Assembly: GCA_028023455.1 (NCBI GenBank)
Contig: JAQFVV010000036.1
Span: 5,945,576-6,009,575 of the forward strand
Source: Epiperipatus broadwayi
Taxonomy: Eukaryota > Onychophora > Udeonychophora > Euonychophora > Peripatidae
Reading direction: 5' to 3'
DNA: 64,000 nucleotides
This document shows, piece after piece, positions 11,779 to 22,000 of this stretch; position 1 is the first letter of the stretch; each line of letters opens with the position of its first letter. The position numbers were made by a program, and so were the translations under genes. The notes under the pieces were generated by a model that was not told where the DNA came from, did not search any database, and was given only the letters and a program-made list of their open reading frames with translations.

Positions 11779-12291
11779 TAACCCCAAACATCACATGATC
11801 ACCATCTCATGCTAGCACATAACTGTTAGTAAACAGGCAAAAACTCTCCATATAGTAGTGCCACCTTGTGCTAACCAGAGTAATCAATGAATGCCAGAAG
11901 GCTTGTGCATAAAATCCCTATCTCATGCCTACTCATCCAATATCCCCAGACTAAATGTATGGGTGCTGAATTGAGTTCAGACCCATATGACTATATAAGC
12001 TATTGAGCTTAGATTGAAAATATTGTTGTGTTTTCAATTTCATTCTCATAGTTTTGTAGTGAAATAGAGATAAAAGGTGGCTGCTGGAGGGTTGCATTAG
12101 ATCCTAAGATCTAGGTGCAGTGCTTTCAGATCCAAGGCTCCTTACTGATGAAGGCCACAAGCCAGAAACTAGTCTGGGGATATTGGATGAGTAGGCACTA
12201 TATAGGGATTTTATGCACAAGCCTTTTGGCATCCATTGATTACTCTGGTTAGCATAAGGTCGCACTACTATATGGAGAGTTTTTGCCTGTT
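11779..12291. mobile_element. family A2 hammerhead element, head-to-head
   Basis: A 513-bp insertion between 13-bp direct repeats. The left part (11779-11955) is the reverse complement of the unit's 3' region (AAACTCTCCATATAGTAGTG... GCCAGAAGGCTTGTGCATAA). From 11956 the plus-strand unit runs through GTTCAGACCCATATGACTAT, a ribozyme (12139-12180) and again the 3' region, so the two arms share about 110 bp of 3' sequence with tails outward. The left arm's inner end lies 3-5 nt upstream of where ribozyme cleavage would fall. The target-site duplication implies a single integration by target-primed reverse transcription, not a later rearrangement. A 79-codon minus-strand open frame here is a by-product. 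A related element is at 45698-46472. Confidence 0.85.
12139..12180 (+). ncRNA. hammerhead ribozyme, type I (family A2)
   Basis: CTGATGA at 12145-12151; stem II GGC/GCC with loop CACAA; GAAA at 12165-12168; stem III ACT/AGT with no loop; cleavage triplet GTC at 12172-12174. Stem I pairs TCCTTA (12139-12144) with TGGGGA (12175-12180), six pairs with two G-U. Every invariant core base is intact. Confidence 0.8.
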
Positions 12292-12304
12292 TATATACAT
12301 TTTT
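12292..12304 (+). repeat. 13-bp target-site duplication, right
   Basis: TATATACATTTTT, exact copy of 11766-11778. Confidence 0.8.
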
Positions 12305-13189
12305 CATACAATTATGTACTTCTACCAAATGTGCACTGTTCAAGTTAATATGAAAAGATAAAATAAATCTAGTAAGAAAGTCTTAAAAGCACTGAGCCAG
12401 TTTTCAACATATTGCTGCCAAAATCATAGTTCTGAATAGAACTATGCCATTAAAAATATGCATATATAGTGGTGAAGACCAATATGTAAATCAGACACAG
12501 TATGTAAATTAGATCTTCCATTCTTTTGATAATGGAACACATGAATCTTTTTAGTGTTGGAATGAGGATCTTTTGCAGCAGCCCAAGCCTCTTTATATGT
12601 TTTTTTTCTTATTATCCCATTTGGAACTTATTGTTATCACAATGCAGGAAGAAAAGGTGTGACCATAGTCAGCTCATGATTAAAAAAAGATCAATTTGTA
12701 TTCACAATTTAATTTAGCTTTATTATATGAATAGTGTGTCAGGAGACTCTCAATTATCTGTTAGCATAAGATTCACCATAATACACAGAGCTACAAGATG
12801 AGGCAGTGCAAAAAATGTTGTATATGTTCTGGAAAGCAAGTTCAAATGGTATTCCTGTCTTTTGTATTGTTTAAAAGATTGTTGAATGAGGGGGGTGATC
12901 TGAAGCTAACTCAAAATGTGCCCATGCAGATCTTTCAAAAGTTCATTATCAATACTGTAACAGAATCATAGGAGCATCAAAAAATCATGCAATTGAATAT
13001 ATGTACCACAGGCAATTAATATATCAGGTAATCATATCCAAAAATATTGCATAATAAGAAAATCACTATGGATATTGTATATATTGTTTTTAGTCATAGC
13101 TATGTTTACAAATGTTTTGTGTTCTTCAGCTTAAATAACAAATATCATCTGAGAATGCATTTACTAATCATTTTTCTTGTTAATGCTAT
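12305..13189. other. nothing recognised
   Basis: AT-rich sequence, slightly more complex at 12530-12990 (runs such as GATGAGGCAGTGCA). No coding frame with family features. Confidence 0.4.
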
Positions 13190-13920
13190 CTGATATTTTT
13201 TATTTATTATTGAGTTATATTGTATTTTGATATCATTGGTATCTTAAGTTTGTAAGTTATGCTAAAGTCTTTGTTTCTTATCTTTATAATAATTCTCATT
13301 TTGATATAAATAGCTTTTAAATTCCATGCATATTAAAGTTATTATTTCATCCATTTATTAATTATTTTGTTTAAATATGAATAACGTTTAACATTTGAGA
13401 TAAATTTGCATTGTTATAAAGTATTTTAATTCATGATGATTATCAAGATTTTTCTCATCTTTTGTCATTATGTTCCTTCTCCTTATAAGTTATTTGTTTA
13501 ACAGGAAGTATTACTATTTATAAGAACTGATATTTAGTCATTACTGTTTTCATTCCTAATCTATTGCAAATAATACTAATATTCTATCAAAACATCACAT
13601 AATCACCATATTCTTAATAATGCTCATATTTGTAGGATAATTTGAAACATTGGTTTTATTTTCTTCCAATCCATTACAAATGTATTCAAATCTGCAGGGT
13701 TATAGCAAATATTATCTTCATTGTTTTATTTTATAATAAATGGTGGCCAGATACATGACTTTATAAAAAAGTTAAATTAGGTGTTAGCTTGGCATTCATT
13801 GGTTGATAGTCATTCTGTTACAAATGACATTACAATTCATGAGAATTTTTTAATTAGGATTGTTATTTCTTATTCTGTTATAAATTGTGGCCAATAATTA
13901 GGTTATAGCAAGGGTTATAC
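13190..13920. repeat. old dispersed repeat R1, copy 1
   Basis: Shares a collinear series of diverged blocks with 30750-31870: TATCATTGGTATCTTA... TTTGTAAG, TAATTATTTTGTTTAAATAT, then several TTCATTCTGTTACAAAT blocks, then GGCCAATAATTAGGTTATAG. Within each copy the ...ATTCTGTTACAAAT... block repeats every 100 bp or so, as in an old tandem array. No coding. Confidence 0.6.
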
Positions 13921-13924
13921 TGTA

Positions 13925-14981
13925 CACCTGGGTCTTATTTTACGTGATAGATAGGTTCCTCAGAAAACATGCGCAAACGAAATCGCGCAAAAATAGACGT
14001 AACTTACATTGAAAAAGGGAGGATGCGGTCTGTGATTTTTCAAAATTCGCATAAAAGCAAAGCACCAATGTAAAATTACTTTAAAATTCGCGCAAAAAAA
14101 TATAAGGAAATAAAATATGACTAATAAAAAATTTCAAATTTAAAAAAAATTGATACAAGACAAACTTTTTTTAACTATAATATTTAATTTTATTCAAAAT
14201 AATATATTTTTATGCATAATTTACAGTACAGTACATTTTTTATACACGTTTTGTTCATTTGCAAACAACTAGCACCAACTTCACACCCATGTTGTAACAG
14301 TGGTTTTCTGGTGACAATGTAGTTAATCTTTGAGATGATGATTTTATTAATTTTTTATGAAACTAACAACTAAAAATTAAATTCTTATTTTTGTCTTTAA
14401 TTTTCAATTCGGTTTAAAAATCAAATTTCACATTAATTTCAAGTCGCGGTAAGTAATTTTTAAATTGTTAATTACAATTAAAAATCAGATTTTAATTTTT
14501 AATTGTCAAATTTAATTATGCCCACTGCTATTACTGACCTTTTAAAAATAAACTTGTGGACACTAAATGATTAATAATTGATTATGTTCTTTTTTAAAAA
14601 GCAAAAACAGAATGTGATTTAAAAGCAAAATTAACACGTACAATGTTTGAACAAATTTACATTATAATCTTGTAAAATTTAATGTGTGTATACATAAAAT
14701 GTGGAAATTATGATTTTTTCATTATTGCATAAAATCTTACTATTATAAAGCACTGAAAATATTGAAATTACTAAGATGAAAGTCGAATTCCAATAATGTG
14801 CTATTACTTTCAATATAACGTAAGTGCACGAAATTTATTATTTAAAGTAATAGTGCATTATCGAAGTTCATACATGTGGGTCTCTTTTTACGCGGACTTA
14901 TTTAACACACTTCCAGTGAAACACGAATCGCGTAACTTCGAAATCGTGTTAAATAAGTCCGCGTAAAAAGAGACCCAGGTG
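13925..14981. mobile_element. TA-flanked MITE, CACCTGGGTC family, copy 1
   Basis: Begins CACCTGGGTCTTATTTTACG after TA (13923-13924) and ends AGACCCAGGTG before TA (14982-14983), so it has terminal inverted repeats and a TA target duplication, as for Tc1/mariner/pogo-type transposition. The interior has CpG-containing motifs (AATCGCGCAAAAATAGACG) and no transposase. Related copies are at 27401-28304 and 47256-48223. The right end is itself a hairpin: 14878-14909 is the perfect complement of 14946-14977. Confidence 0.85.
14878..14977. repeat. 32-bp perfect hairpin at MITE right end
   Basis: TGGGTCTCTTTTTACGCGGA continuing to TTTAACAC at 14878-14909 pairs perfectly with 14946-14977. The arms are copies of the MITE terminus, so this end either carries a duplicated inverted terminus or is a ~100-bp mini-element of the same family inserted there. 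Confidence 0.85.
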
Positions 14982-15070
14982 TATTCATATTTCACTCTGA
15001 CACAAATAGCATTCAAACTTAGGGGATATATTTCATTCAGTACAATATATAAATATATATATATATATTT

Positions 15071-15262
15071 AAAAGGCCCAAGAGCATAAATGAAAGGTGT
15101 GAATTAAAGAAGATTAACAACATTTGGAAGAAGCTATTGGAAGAGAAAATAAATTGTAAAACTTCTCAACCAATAGAATTTAAATATGAGGAGAAAGAAA
15201 ATGATAAAAACGATTTTAAATCTCACACACATTCTTATGATTTGAGAAAGAGGATGCTCTGA
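15071..15262 (+). pseudogene. Penelope-like element, C-terminal ORF remnant
   Basis: An open frame of 63 codons (begins KRPKSINERC, ends SHTHSYDLRKRML then TGA) directly upstream of a hammerhead. It is lysine/glutamate-rich and resembles the poorly conserved tail after the GIY-YIG domain of PLE proteins. Upstream the frame runs into a TA microsatellite at 15048-15068, so the RT and endonuclease domains are missing (5' truncation). The TGA stop at 15260-15262 lies inside the ribozyme core CTGAGGA (15259-15265). PLEs are known to carry hammerheads close to the end of the ORF, which supports the call. The protein part alone would not identify the family. Confidence 0.6.
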
Positions 15263-15297
15263 GGAAGGTACTTGATATTGTACTGAAACGTCAGCAT
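15254..15297 (+). ncRNA. hammerhead ribozyme of a Penelope-like element
   Basis: CTGAGGA at 15259-15265; stem II GGTAC/GTACT (5 pairs, one G-U) around TTGATATT; GAAACGTC at 15285-15292, where A-C pairs with G-T directly as a two-pair stem III and GTC is the cleavage triplet. Stem I is perfect: ATGCT (15254-15258) with AGCAT (15293-15297). The motif GAAACGTC after a hairpin is characteristic of PLE hammerheads. Cleavage is predicted after 15292. Confidence 0.8.
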
Positions 15298-15299
15298 TT

Positions 15300-16250
15300 A
15301 GCTTTTTCACTACACGGAATATCCCGCAAATAGTAATAATAATATGACATCTTTTATCTGTGAAAATATTAGAATTAACATATATATATATATATATATC
15401 ATCATTAAAACCAATCAATACTTAAACAATCTGAATATAAATAGCAATCAACAATTTCAAACTGTTGTTAAGGCAACCTCCTTTTAACAATATATATTGT
15501 AAGCATCTACCCATATTATTGTGCATAATTCATACACGTATACAATCTCTCCTGCAGCTTCAAGTAAGCATATTTATGAGCATGAGTTAAATCCCATCTC
15601 AAGCACCAATCTTACACTTTGGTAAGAATTATACCCACCGAAAACATAAATAGGGGTTTTGTATATATCTCTAGGGTAGTGCATCCGGACTAGCTCTATA
15701 GGGAACATGGTCTAATGAGAGAACAAAGCAAAGAAGATTCACGACTTCGTCACAAATATCTACATATACTACACTATAATTTACCTGTTTATAAATCTAT
15801 TACTCTATCCCAGAAGTTATAACAAAATTAAGCTATATGCTACTACACTAGTTACCATTAAGTTTTAAGTTTTTACACACATATACGTATCTTAATATTC
15901 ATGTGCACAACCCATTTATTCCGATACACACATATATGACTCATATATATCAATGAAAGAGTGCAATTACACATCAGAGTTGTTTGTTTTGTCGTTGTTG
16001 TTTTTTTATTTAATTTAAACAAAATTTATTATATTTAACATAGCAGTAACACAGGTCCCTTTATTGCTACGCATCCATCGAACATACATATATAGAGAAA
16101 AGGTCAATTTACCTTACGATCGAATGTCCACGTGGTCAAAGTTAACAGTCCGCACAGTTATAATCCTAATGAAATACTGGCCTTATCGGTATTTGTTGAT
16201 CCTAAAGATAGTAAACAGTCCACAATGTGATATGTCAAATGGTCTCTAGA
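15300..16250. other. mixed sequence, nothing firmly recognised
   Basis: Starts with PLE 3' sequence and a (TA)n run near 15380-15398. From about 15500 the sequence is less AT-rich and less repetitive (for example GTAGTGCATCCGGACTAGCT), which may mark one large unidentified element extending to about 17110. A box-B-like CATGAGTTAAATCCC lies at 15581. No open frame of significance. Confidence 0.35.
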
Positions 16251-16274
16251 GTTAAAGTAGATGATCTTGCTTGC

Positions 16275-16424
16275 TTAAGAGGTCCTAGCTGCACGTGCTT
16301 CGTCGCCATTACTCTTGATAATTTTAAGACAGCGAATCTTCATAAATCCGATTAAGGTGAGTCCTACAATAATGATCCACTGGGCCAGTCTGACGAAACT
16401 CACACTATTATAATTACCCCAACA
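16275..16424 (-). pseudogene. possible membrane-anchor peptide remnant
   Basis: A 49-codon minus-strand frame ending at TAA (16275-16277), with a hydrophobic stretch LAQWIIIVGLTLIGFMKI followed by a basic and polar tail (RCLKIIKSNGDEARAARTS). A single C-terminal transmembrane segment with a short cytoplasmic tail would suit the end of an envelope-like or other membrane protein carried by a retroelement, but there is no upstream coding in frame and I cannot name a family. It could be chance. Confidence 0.25.
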
Positions 16425-16992
16425 TTATGATGGGCATATTACTAAAACTTCTTAATCAATTATACGTTAATCCAATCCAAAAGCCGTGCACCATCCTCTT
16501 TTCTCTTTCCTTCCGAAAAAACACTACTCTTTTTTTTTCTTTTCTTTGTCCTCAATAAAAAAAAGTTCTTTTCTTTTACACCTTTTAAATTTGCATTTTC
16601 TCTTATCGATCCATACGCCACTGACTGGATCTTTTATTGTTTCAAAATACCAACTCAACCAGTTCTAAGACTTCTGACAAACAGAATCATTAAGTGAAAC
16701 TGCCCGCAGCAACCACTTCATTCTATTTCTGTAGCTCTATATGTTCAACGAATTAATCAAGAAACATGTGTCACCGCCCATATTATTAAAAATGTAGAAT
16801 TTAGACATTAACGACAACAAAATATATATGTATAACAAATTTATACAACTCCGTATAAAATTACCTCTCATCAATCTCACATATAACCATTAATACTTAT
16901 ACACACCTTATAATAACACACATACAACTATATATACAGACCTACAGTCCAGCCTTTAACAGATTACATATTACTTTCACCCTCTTTGTAAC

Positions 16993-17101
16993 AGGGTTCG
17001 AATGACTATTTATATATATCTTTTCGCATATACACAGTCACTCCATATCAACACTCACAATTAACACTCTATATTGCATTATCTCTTGTATTCGAACCCT
17101 G
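16993..17101. repeat. short inverted repeat with box-B-like ends
   Basis: ACAGGGTTCGAAT at 16991-17003 and ATTCGAACCCTGT at 17090-17102 are perfect 13-bp complements. Each contains GGTTCGAAT, the heart of a Pol III box B / tRNA T-arm. It may be two head-to-head tRNA-related fragments or a small foldback element. Confidence 0.55.
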
Positions 17102-17299
17102 TCTATTATAATGTATATATATATATGTTGGCAATTGTATAACAAGAATAATTCATAGTTTTTTTGTACTATCTAAGATAAATTTCACATAATACATGTT
17201 ATAAGTAAAGACAATCACATACATATAATTTATATTGTTTGCTTGCTTTCCCTCATCTACAACTTGTATTTATTCATCCAATCTAAAATTTAAAAGTAA

Positions 17300-18120
17300 C
17301 CCTTTTACTAAGTCAAATACTGATAAAGTAATATGAAGTATTGAAAAACTCCAGTGAGTTATATGTAAACTGTCAATAAATGTAAATGTATAATAAGCCC
17401 ATATATACTTTAGCTTTGATTGTAGGTAAGCATAACATTTGCTGGCATATTTATGTGCTGAATGTCATTCATATATACTAAAATAATTTTAAGACAACTA
17501 TAAACTATTCAGAAATCACTATACTTTTAATCATAGTGAAAGGAAGGCTGAATCTTATATTTAAGAATGTCTTAATATTAATTTAATTTCCAGTAAAGAC
17601 AGGTAAATATAATCTATTACAACTTTGAACAAATAAAATAATGCAGAAGTATTGAAAATCCCTAGTGAGCTATATGTGAACTAATTGTCAGTAAATATAA
17701 AATGTAGAATGAGTTCACCAACATTTTAGCTTTGCTTGTATAAAAGCATACCATTTATTGAGATACTTGCATGCAACTTACATGCATATCATGCTTTATA
17801 TAAACTAATGTAATTAATAAATTTATATAAATTAATGTAATTAAGAAAATTAATTTAAAATAAGGGATTGTTAAATATAAAGGTGTAACTTTTTCCTCAC
17901 ATTAGTTATAGTGAATTTAGAATCACTTATACTTATCTCGAAATTACATTAGTATATATAAATCATGCTCATCATGCAAGCATATCAGTGCATGTTATGC
18001 TTATATACTACCAAAGCTAAAGTATAGTTGGGCTCATTCTACATTTAACATTTACTGATGGTTAGTTTACATATAGCTCACTGGTGTTTTTTAATACTTC
18101 TACGTTATTTAATCTAGTTT
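17300..18120. repeat. three-copy repeat cluster (two direct, one inverted)
   Basis: A unit with GTATTGAAAA.TCC.AGTGAG.TATATGT, then a gap, then TTTAGCTTTG.TTGTA..TAAGCATA occurs at about 17330-17480, again at about 17650-17800, and inverted at about 17955-18110. The direct copies are about 315 bp apart. No ribozyme core or coding was found. The mix of direct and inverted copies resembles the hammerhead elements, so it may be another PLE-related family. Confidence 0.65.
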
Positions 18121-18329
18121 GGGAATTATTACAAATATGTCTACCCTCAAATTTTGATAAAACAAAAGTATTTATTGGTATCGTTTTTTATTACAGTATT
18201 AAATTTACATAATAATTTGACAGAATTTTTTTTTTCTTATTTCGTTATTTTAAAATTATGTTCAAGGAAATTTAATAACAGACACATTCAATTGTAAAAA
18301 TTTATTAAACTATTTCATGAGGAAATGAG

Positions 18330-18700
18330 GGATAAGATTGAATTTAGTTCAATATGGGTGTAAGGAGAATCTAGATCTTAGGGTGGCTTTGAGTGTTCCA
18401 TTATCAGATTTTCAATTAGATGTGCAGTTGAAGAGTTGGAGTGTGGAGTGGATTGAAGCATGTCCATTAAATATGAAGATTGGCTATCTTAATATATATC
18501 TGAGCACTTATTGCATATATGTGTAGAGATGATAATTTGGACCAACTGATGATTGCTGGTTTAGCATGAAATATGTATATTGGTGATTATTTATCTTTTC
18601 GACATATGCATCAGTGTTATGACATATAGTGGAGAATGGTGGGTCATGTGAAAATCTGTGCTAATATATCATATATTGATACAGGTATATAAAAAAATGG
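18330..18700 (+). mobile_element. family B hammerhead repeat
   Basis: Matches 35160-35525 over most of its length: GGGTGGCTTTGAG, TCAGATTTTCAATT, GGATTGAAG, then the ribozyme at 18541-18584 and a tail with GATTATTTATCTTTTC. Ends with GATACAGGTATATAAAAAAA, like the A-rich 3' end of the 54.4 kb copy. No protein is encoded; the 62-codon open frame inside is not conserved between copies. Confidence 0.8.
18541..18584 (+). ncRNA. hammerhead ribozyme, type I (family B)
   Basis: CTGATGA at 18546-18552; stem II TGCT/AGCA with loop GGTTT; GAAA at 18568-18571; stem III ATAT/GTAT (one U-G); cleavage triplet GTATA reads U16.1 then A17 at 18579; stem I perfect ACCAA (18541-18545) with TTGGT (18580-18584). 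Compared with 35377-35420 the only change in stem III is C to T, which keeps pairing as G-U. Confidence 0.85.
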
Positions 18701-18789
18701 CTGCAGAAAGGAGTTTGCTATTAACTGAAAGGAGACCCTTTGATTCCTCTTGAAGGCCTTAAAGGAACTGAGCAGGGCAAATTCCTAAT

Positions 18790-18960
18790 GTCCACTCCAT
18801 ACGTTCTTGTCGTTGCAGCTGTTATTACTATGTGATTATTCATATAGTATACGAACATGGATGGGCTGCTCACCAACACGCATTATCCAGTGTGGTGAGT
18901 TTATTGCCTTTTTACCTCTGAGTTTAAGATCAAGAAACACCATGGTCTTTCTTCTCAGTG
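18790..18960 (+). repeat. dispersed repeat D, copy 1
   Basis: Shares CTTGTCGTTGCAGCTGTTAT, GTGATTATT and a diverged palindrome (CTCACCAACACGC ... GTGTGGTGAG) with 48450-48590, followed in both by a CACCATGGT / TGCCATGGT block. Similarity is roughly three quarters. No coding. Confidence 0.6.
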
Positions 18961-19035
18961 CCTGATAAGGCAGAATGAATGTTTGTGTAAATGATAAATA
19001 TTTTTCCAATACATATATACAATTACGACAGACAA

Positions 19036-22000
19036 AAATAAAGCATGGCCCTTATTCCCAGGAGGCTGTAAAGTCACCAACCAAGGCAGCGGTTGGTGGC
19101 TGAAGGCGGAGGGTGCTAAGAATCCCCTGATTGCGGACCCAGGTTGCCATTTGATGATGACTTTTTATTTAGGTACTTACAACTGCAGATCACTTTCAAG
19201 TGAAGGAAGATTGCAAGAATTAGAAGAAGAACTGTCTTATATTAAATGGGACATTATTGGACTTTGTGAAGTTAGAAGAAAAGGAGAAGAAACAATTGAT
19301 TTAAAAAGTGGACATATACTCTATTATAAAGGCACACATATTGGAAATACAAGTGGAGTAGGATTCATTATAAATAAAAAGTGGAAGAACAATATTGTGG
19401 AGATTGATGGTGTATCGGACAGAGTGGCAAGATTAGTTCTATACAACTTAATAGCAGATACCAAATGCAGATAATTCAGGTTTATGCCCCAACAAGTTCT
19501 CATAGTGATGAAGTAGTAGAAGATTTTTATATGGATGTACAAAAGGCTTTTGATCAGAGTAAACAACATTTTAAAATTGTTATGGGAGACTTTAATGCTA
19601 GAATTGGTAGACAAATGAAAGATGAAATTGCTGTAGGTAATTTTGGTTATGGTAATAGAAATGAGAGAGGACATAGACTTGTGGAGTTTGCAGAAAAAGA
19701 AAAACTTTAAATTATGAATTCATTTTTTGAGAAAAATGTTAAAAGGAAATGGACATGGAAGCATCCAAATGAAGGTACAGCAGAATTGGATTATATTTTG
19801 ACTAACAGGAAATACATATTTCAAGATTGTAATGTTCTTAATAAATTTAACACAGGAAGTGATCATCGATTAGTAAGGGGTAAGATACATGTTAATGTAA
19901 AACTAGAGAGACAAAAATTATTAAGAAAAACTATATTTACAGTTGATATTCCTAATCTTCAGAAACATTCTAATGAATTTAAATTAGAACTTACAAATCA
20001 GTTTCAAGTATTAGTAGATTTTGAACATGATTCAGATTTGAATGAAATTAATATGAAAATAACTGATACACTTTTAAAAACTGCAACAAAGATAGCTGGT
20101 AGAAAAAAGCAGCAATTGACTAATAAAATTTCTACTGAGACTAGAGAACTTATGAAGAAAATAAGGAATATGAAGATATGCAAGAATGATGCATTAAAAA
20201 GAATTGAATATCTCGAATTTTGTAAAATGGTACGGAAAAGAGTTGAAAATGATATAAGAAAGTATAACTGTGAAATAGCAAGGAAAGCTGTAGAAGAAAA
20301 TAAAAGTCTCAAAAATGTTAAACAACATTTTGGTATTGGTAGGAAATTTATATCTGCAATAAGAAAAAAAGATGGAATTATTACTAAAAAGAGAGATGAC
20401 ATCATGAAATTGATAGAAGATTTTTATCAAGAATTATATAGTAATAAAGAACAAGTACCTCCTATATCTATTACATCTTCCGAATTGCCCAGAATTTTAA
20501 ATGAAGAAGTCAGACATGCAATTAAGTGTATGAAGAAAGGAAAGACTCCAGGAAATGATGGAATTATAATTGATATATTAAAAGAAGCAGGTGAAGAAAT
20601 AGAAACAATTTTAGCAAAGTTATATACCAAATGTCTAAATGATAAAGATGTACTGGAAGATTGGAAGAATGCAGTTATAATATTAATATTTAAAAAAGGT
20701 GATAAAGAAGATATTAGAAATTACAGACCTATCAGCCTTTTATCAGTTTTATATAAAATTTTTACCAAGATAATTACAACTCGTCTACAGAGAACTTTGG
20801 ATTTCCACCAACCAAGAGAACAAGCTGGATTTAAAAGTGGTTTTAGTACAATAGATCATATCCAGGTATTGAGAGAAGTCATAGAAAGGACAAACGAATA
20901 TGAGTTGTCATTGTGTTTTGGATTTGTAGATTATGAAAAGGCATTCGATTCTATACACATTTCTTCAGTGATTAAAGCATTGGATCATCAAGGTATAGAT
21001 CCAGGATATTGTCATATTTTAAAGAATATTTATAAAAATGCAACAGCAACAATTAGATTACATAATGATACTGGAAAAATCAACATTGAGAAAGGTGTAA
21101 GACAAGGTGACTCCATATCTCCAAAACTCTTTATAGCAGTGCTGCAAGAAGTATTTTGTGGATTAAAATGGGAAACTAAAGGAGTGAAAGTAAATGGAGA
21201 GTATTTAAGTCATTTAGATTTTGCAGATGATGTAGTTGTTTTTGCAAATAATGCTTCAGAGCTGCAGGAAATGTTGCAGGAGTTAGCAGATGAAAGTAGA
21301 AAAGTAGGACTAAAGATAAATGTTAAAAAGACTAAAGTAATGTTTAATCGATTTGCTCAAAATATGAAAATAAAGATTGATTATGAAGAATTAGAAGAAG
21401 TTAACAGTTACAAATACCTTGGTCAGATTATTAATACAGATGGAAACATAATGGAGGAAATTAATCATAGAATTAAACTTGGTTGGAGTGCTTTTGGTAG
21501 AAATAACTTGATACTAAAAGGAAATATGCCTATGTGTTTGAAAAGGATGGTTTTTAACAAATGTGTTTTACCAGTTCTTACTTATGGATCTGAGACTTGG
21601 ACACTTAATAGAAGAGCAATACAGAGACTTCAGACCACTCAAAGGAGTATGGAGAGATATATGTTGGGAGTAACAAGAAGAGATCGAAAACGCAATGTAT
21701 GGGTAAGACAACAAACAGGTGTTACTGACCTTATTGAAAAAATTAAAAAGATTGAAATGGAGTTGGGCTGGACATATTGCTAGAAGAGATGATAATAGAT
21801 GGACAATTGAAATTTTAAACTGGATTCCAAGAGATTGTAAAAGACCCAGAAAGAGACCACATGTGAGATGGATGGATGAAATAAGAAAATGTGCAGGGGT
21901 GTTGTGGAGAAGAGAAGCTAAAGATCGGAGAGGATGGATTAAACTTGGAGAGACCTTCATCCTGCAGTGGATTGATAATGGTTGATGATGATGATATAAA
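19036..22000 (+). mobile_element. RTE-clade LINE, nearly full length, inactive
   Basis: Non-LTR retrotransposon with a GC-richer leader (19036-19150), an apurinic-like endonuclease, a reverse transcriptase, the RTE-type C-terminus and a 3' tail of GATGATGATGAT repeats (21980-21995). One ORF encodes everything, as in RTE. The leader has an 8-bp perfect hairpin (CACCAACC/GGTTGGTG, 19075-19098). A clean target-site duplication was not found. A 5'-truncated relative is at 6501-6893. The damage is limited (two frameshifts and one nonsense change), so the copy is relatively young for this window. Confidence 0.92.
19151..21985 (+). pseudogene. RTE endonuclease-reverse transcriptase, disrupted
   Basis: The protein is spread over four open segments: 19151-19474, 19465-19710, 19714-21783 and 21719-21985. 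The first has the endonuclease start (GTYNCRSLS, IGLCEVRRKGE). The second continues it (IQVYAPTS, MGDFNARIGR). The third opens with the end of the endonuclease (GSDHRLV) and holds the RT: NYRPISLLSVLYKIFTK, GFVDYEKAFDSI, VRQGDSISPKLF, FADDVVVFA (FADD near residue 503 of that segment) and YKYLGQII. The fourth has the RTE tail WSWAGHIARRDDNRW. A frameshift lies near 19450-19465, a TAA at 19708-19710 and another frameshift near 21740-21775. Catalytic motifs are otherwise intact. Long open lines on the opposite strand are shadows. Host craniofacial development protein 2-like names given to such ORFs in other genomes are misannotations of RTE. Confidence 0.92.

Noticed and set aside
19036-19150. 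HDV-like ribozyme in the RTE leader
   Set aside because: Only one long hairpin is evident; I could not place P1, P1.1 and P2 of the double pseudoknot.
19714-21783. A 689-residue open frame as a host gene
   Set aside because: It has RT motifs (FADD, YKYLGQ) and RTE tail sequence, sits between RTE leader and GATGAT tail, and continues the endonuclease from upstream frames.
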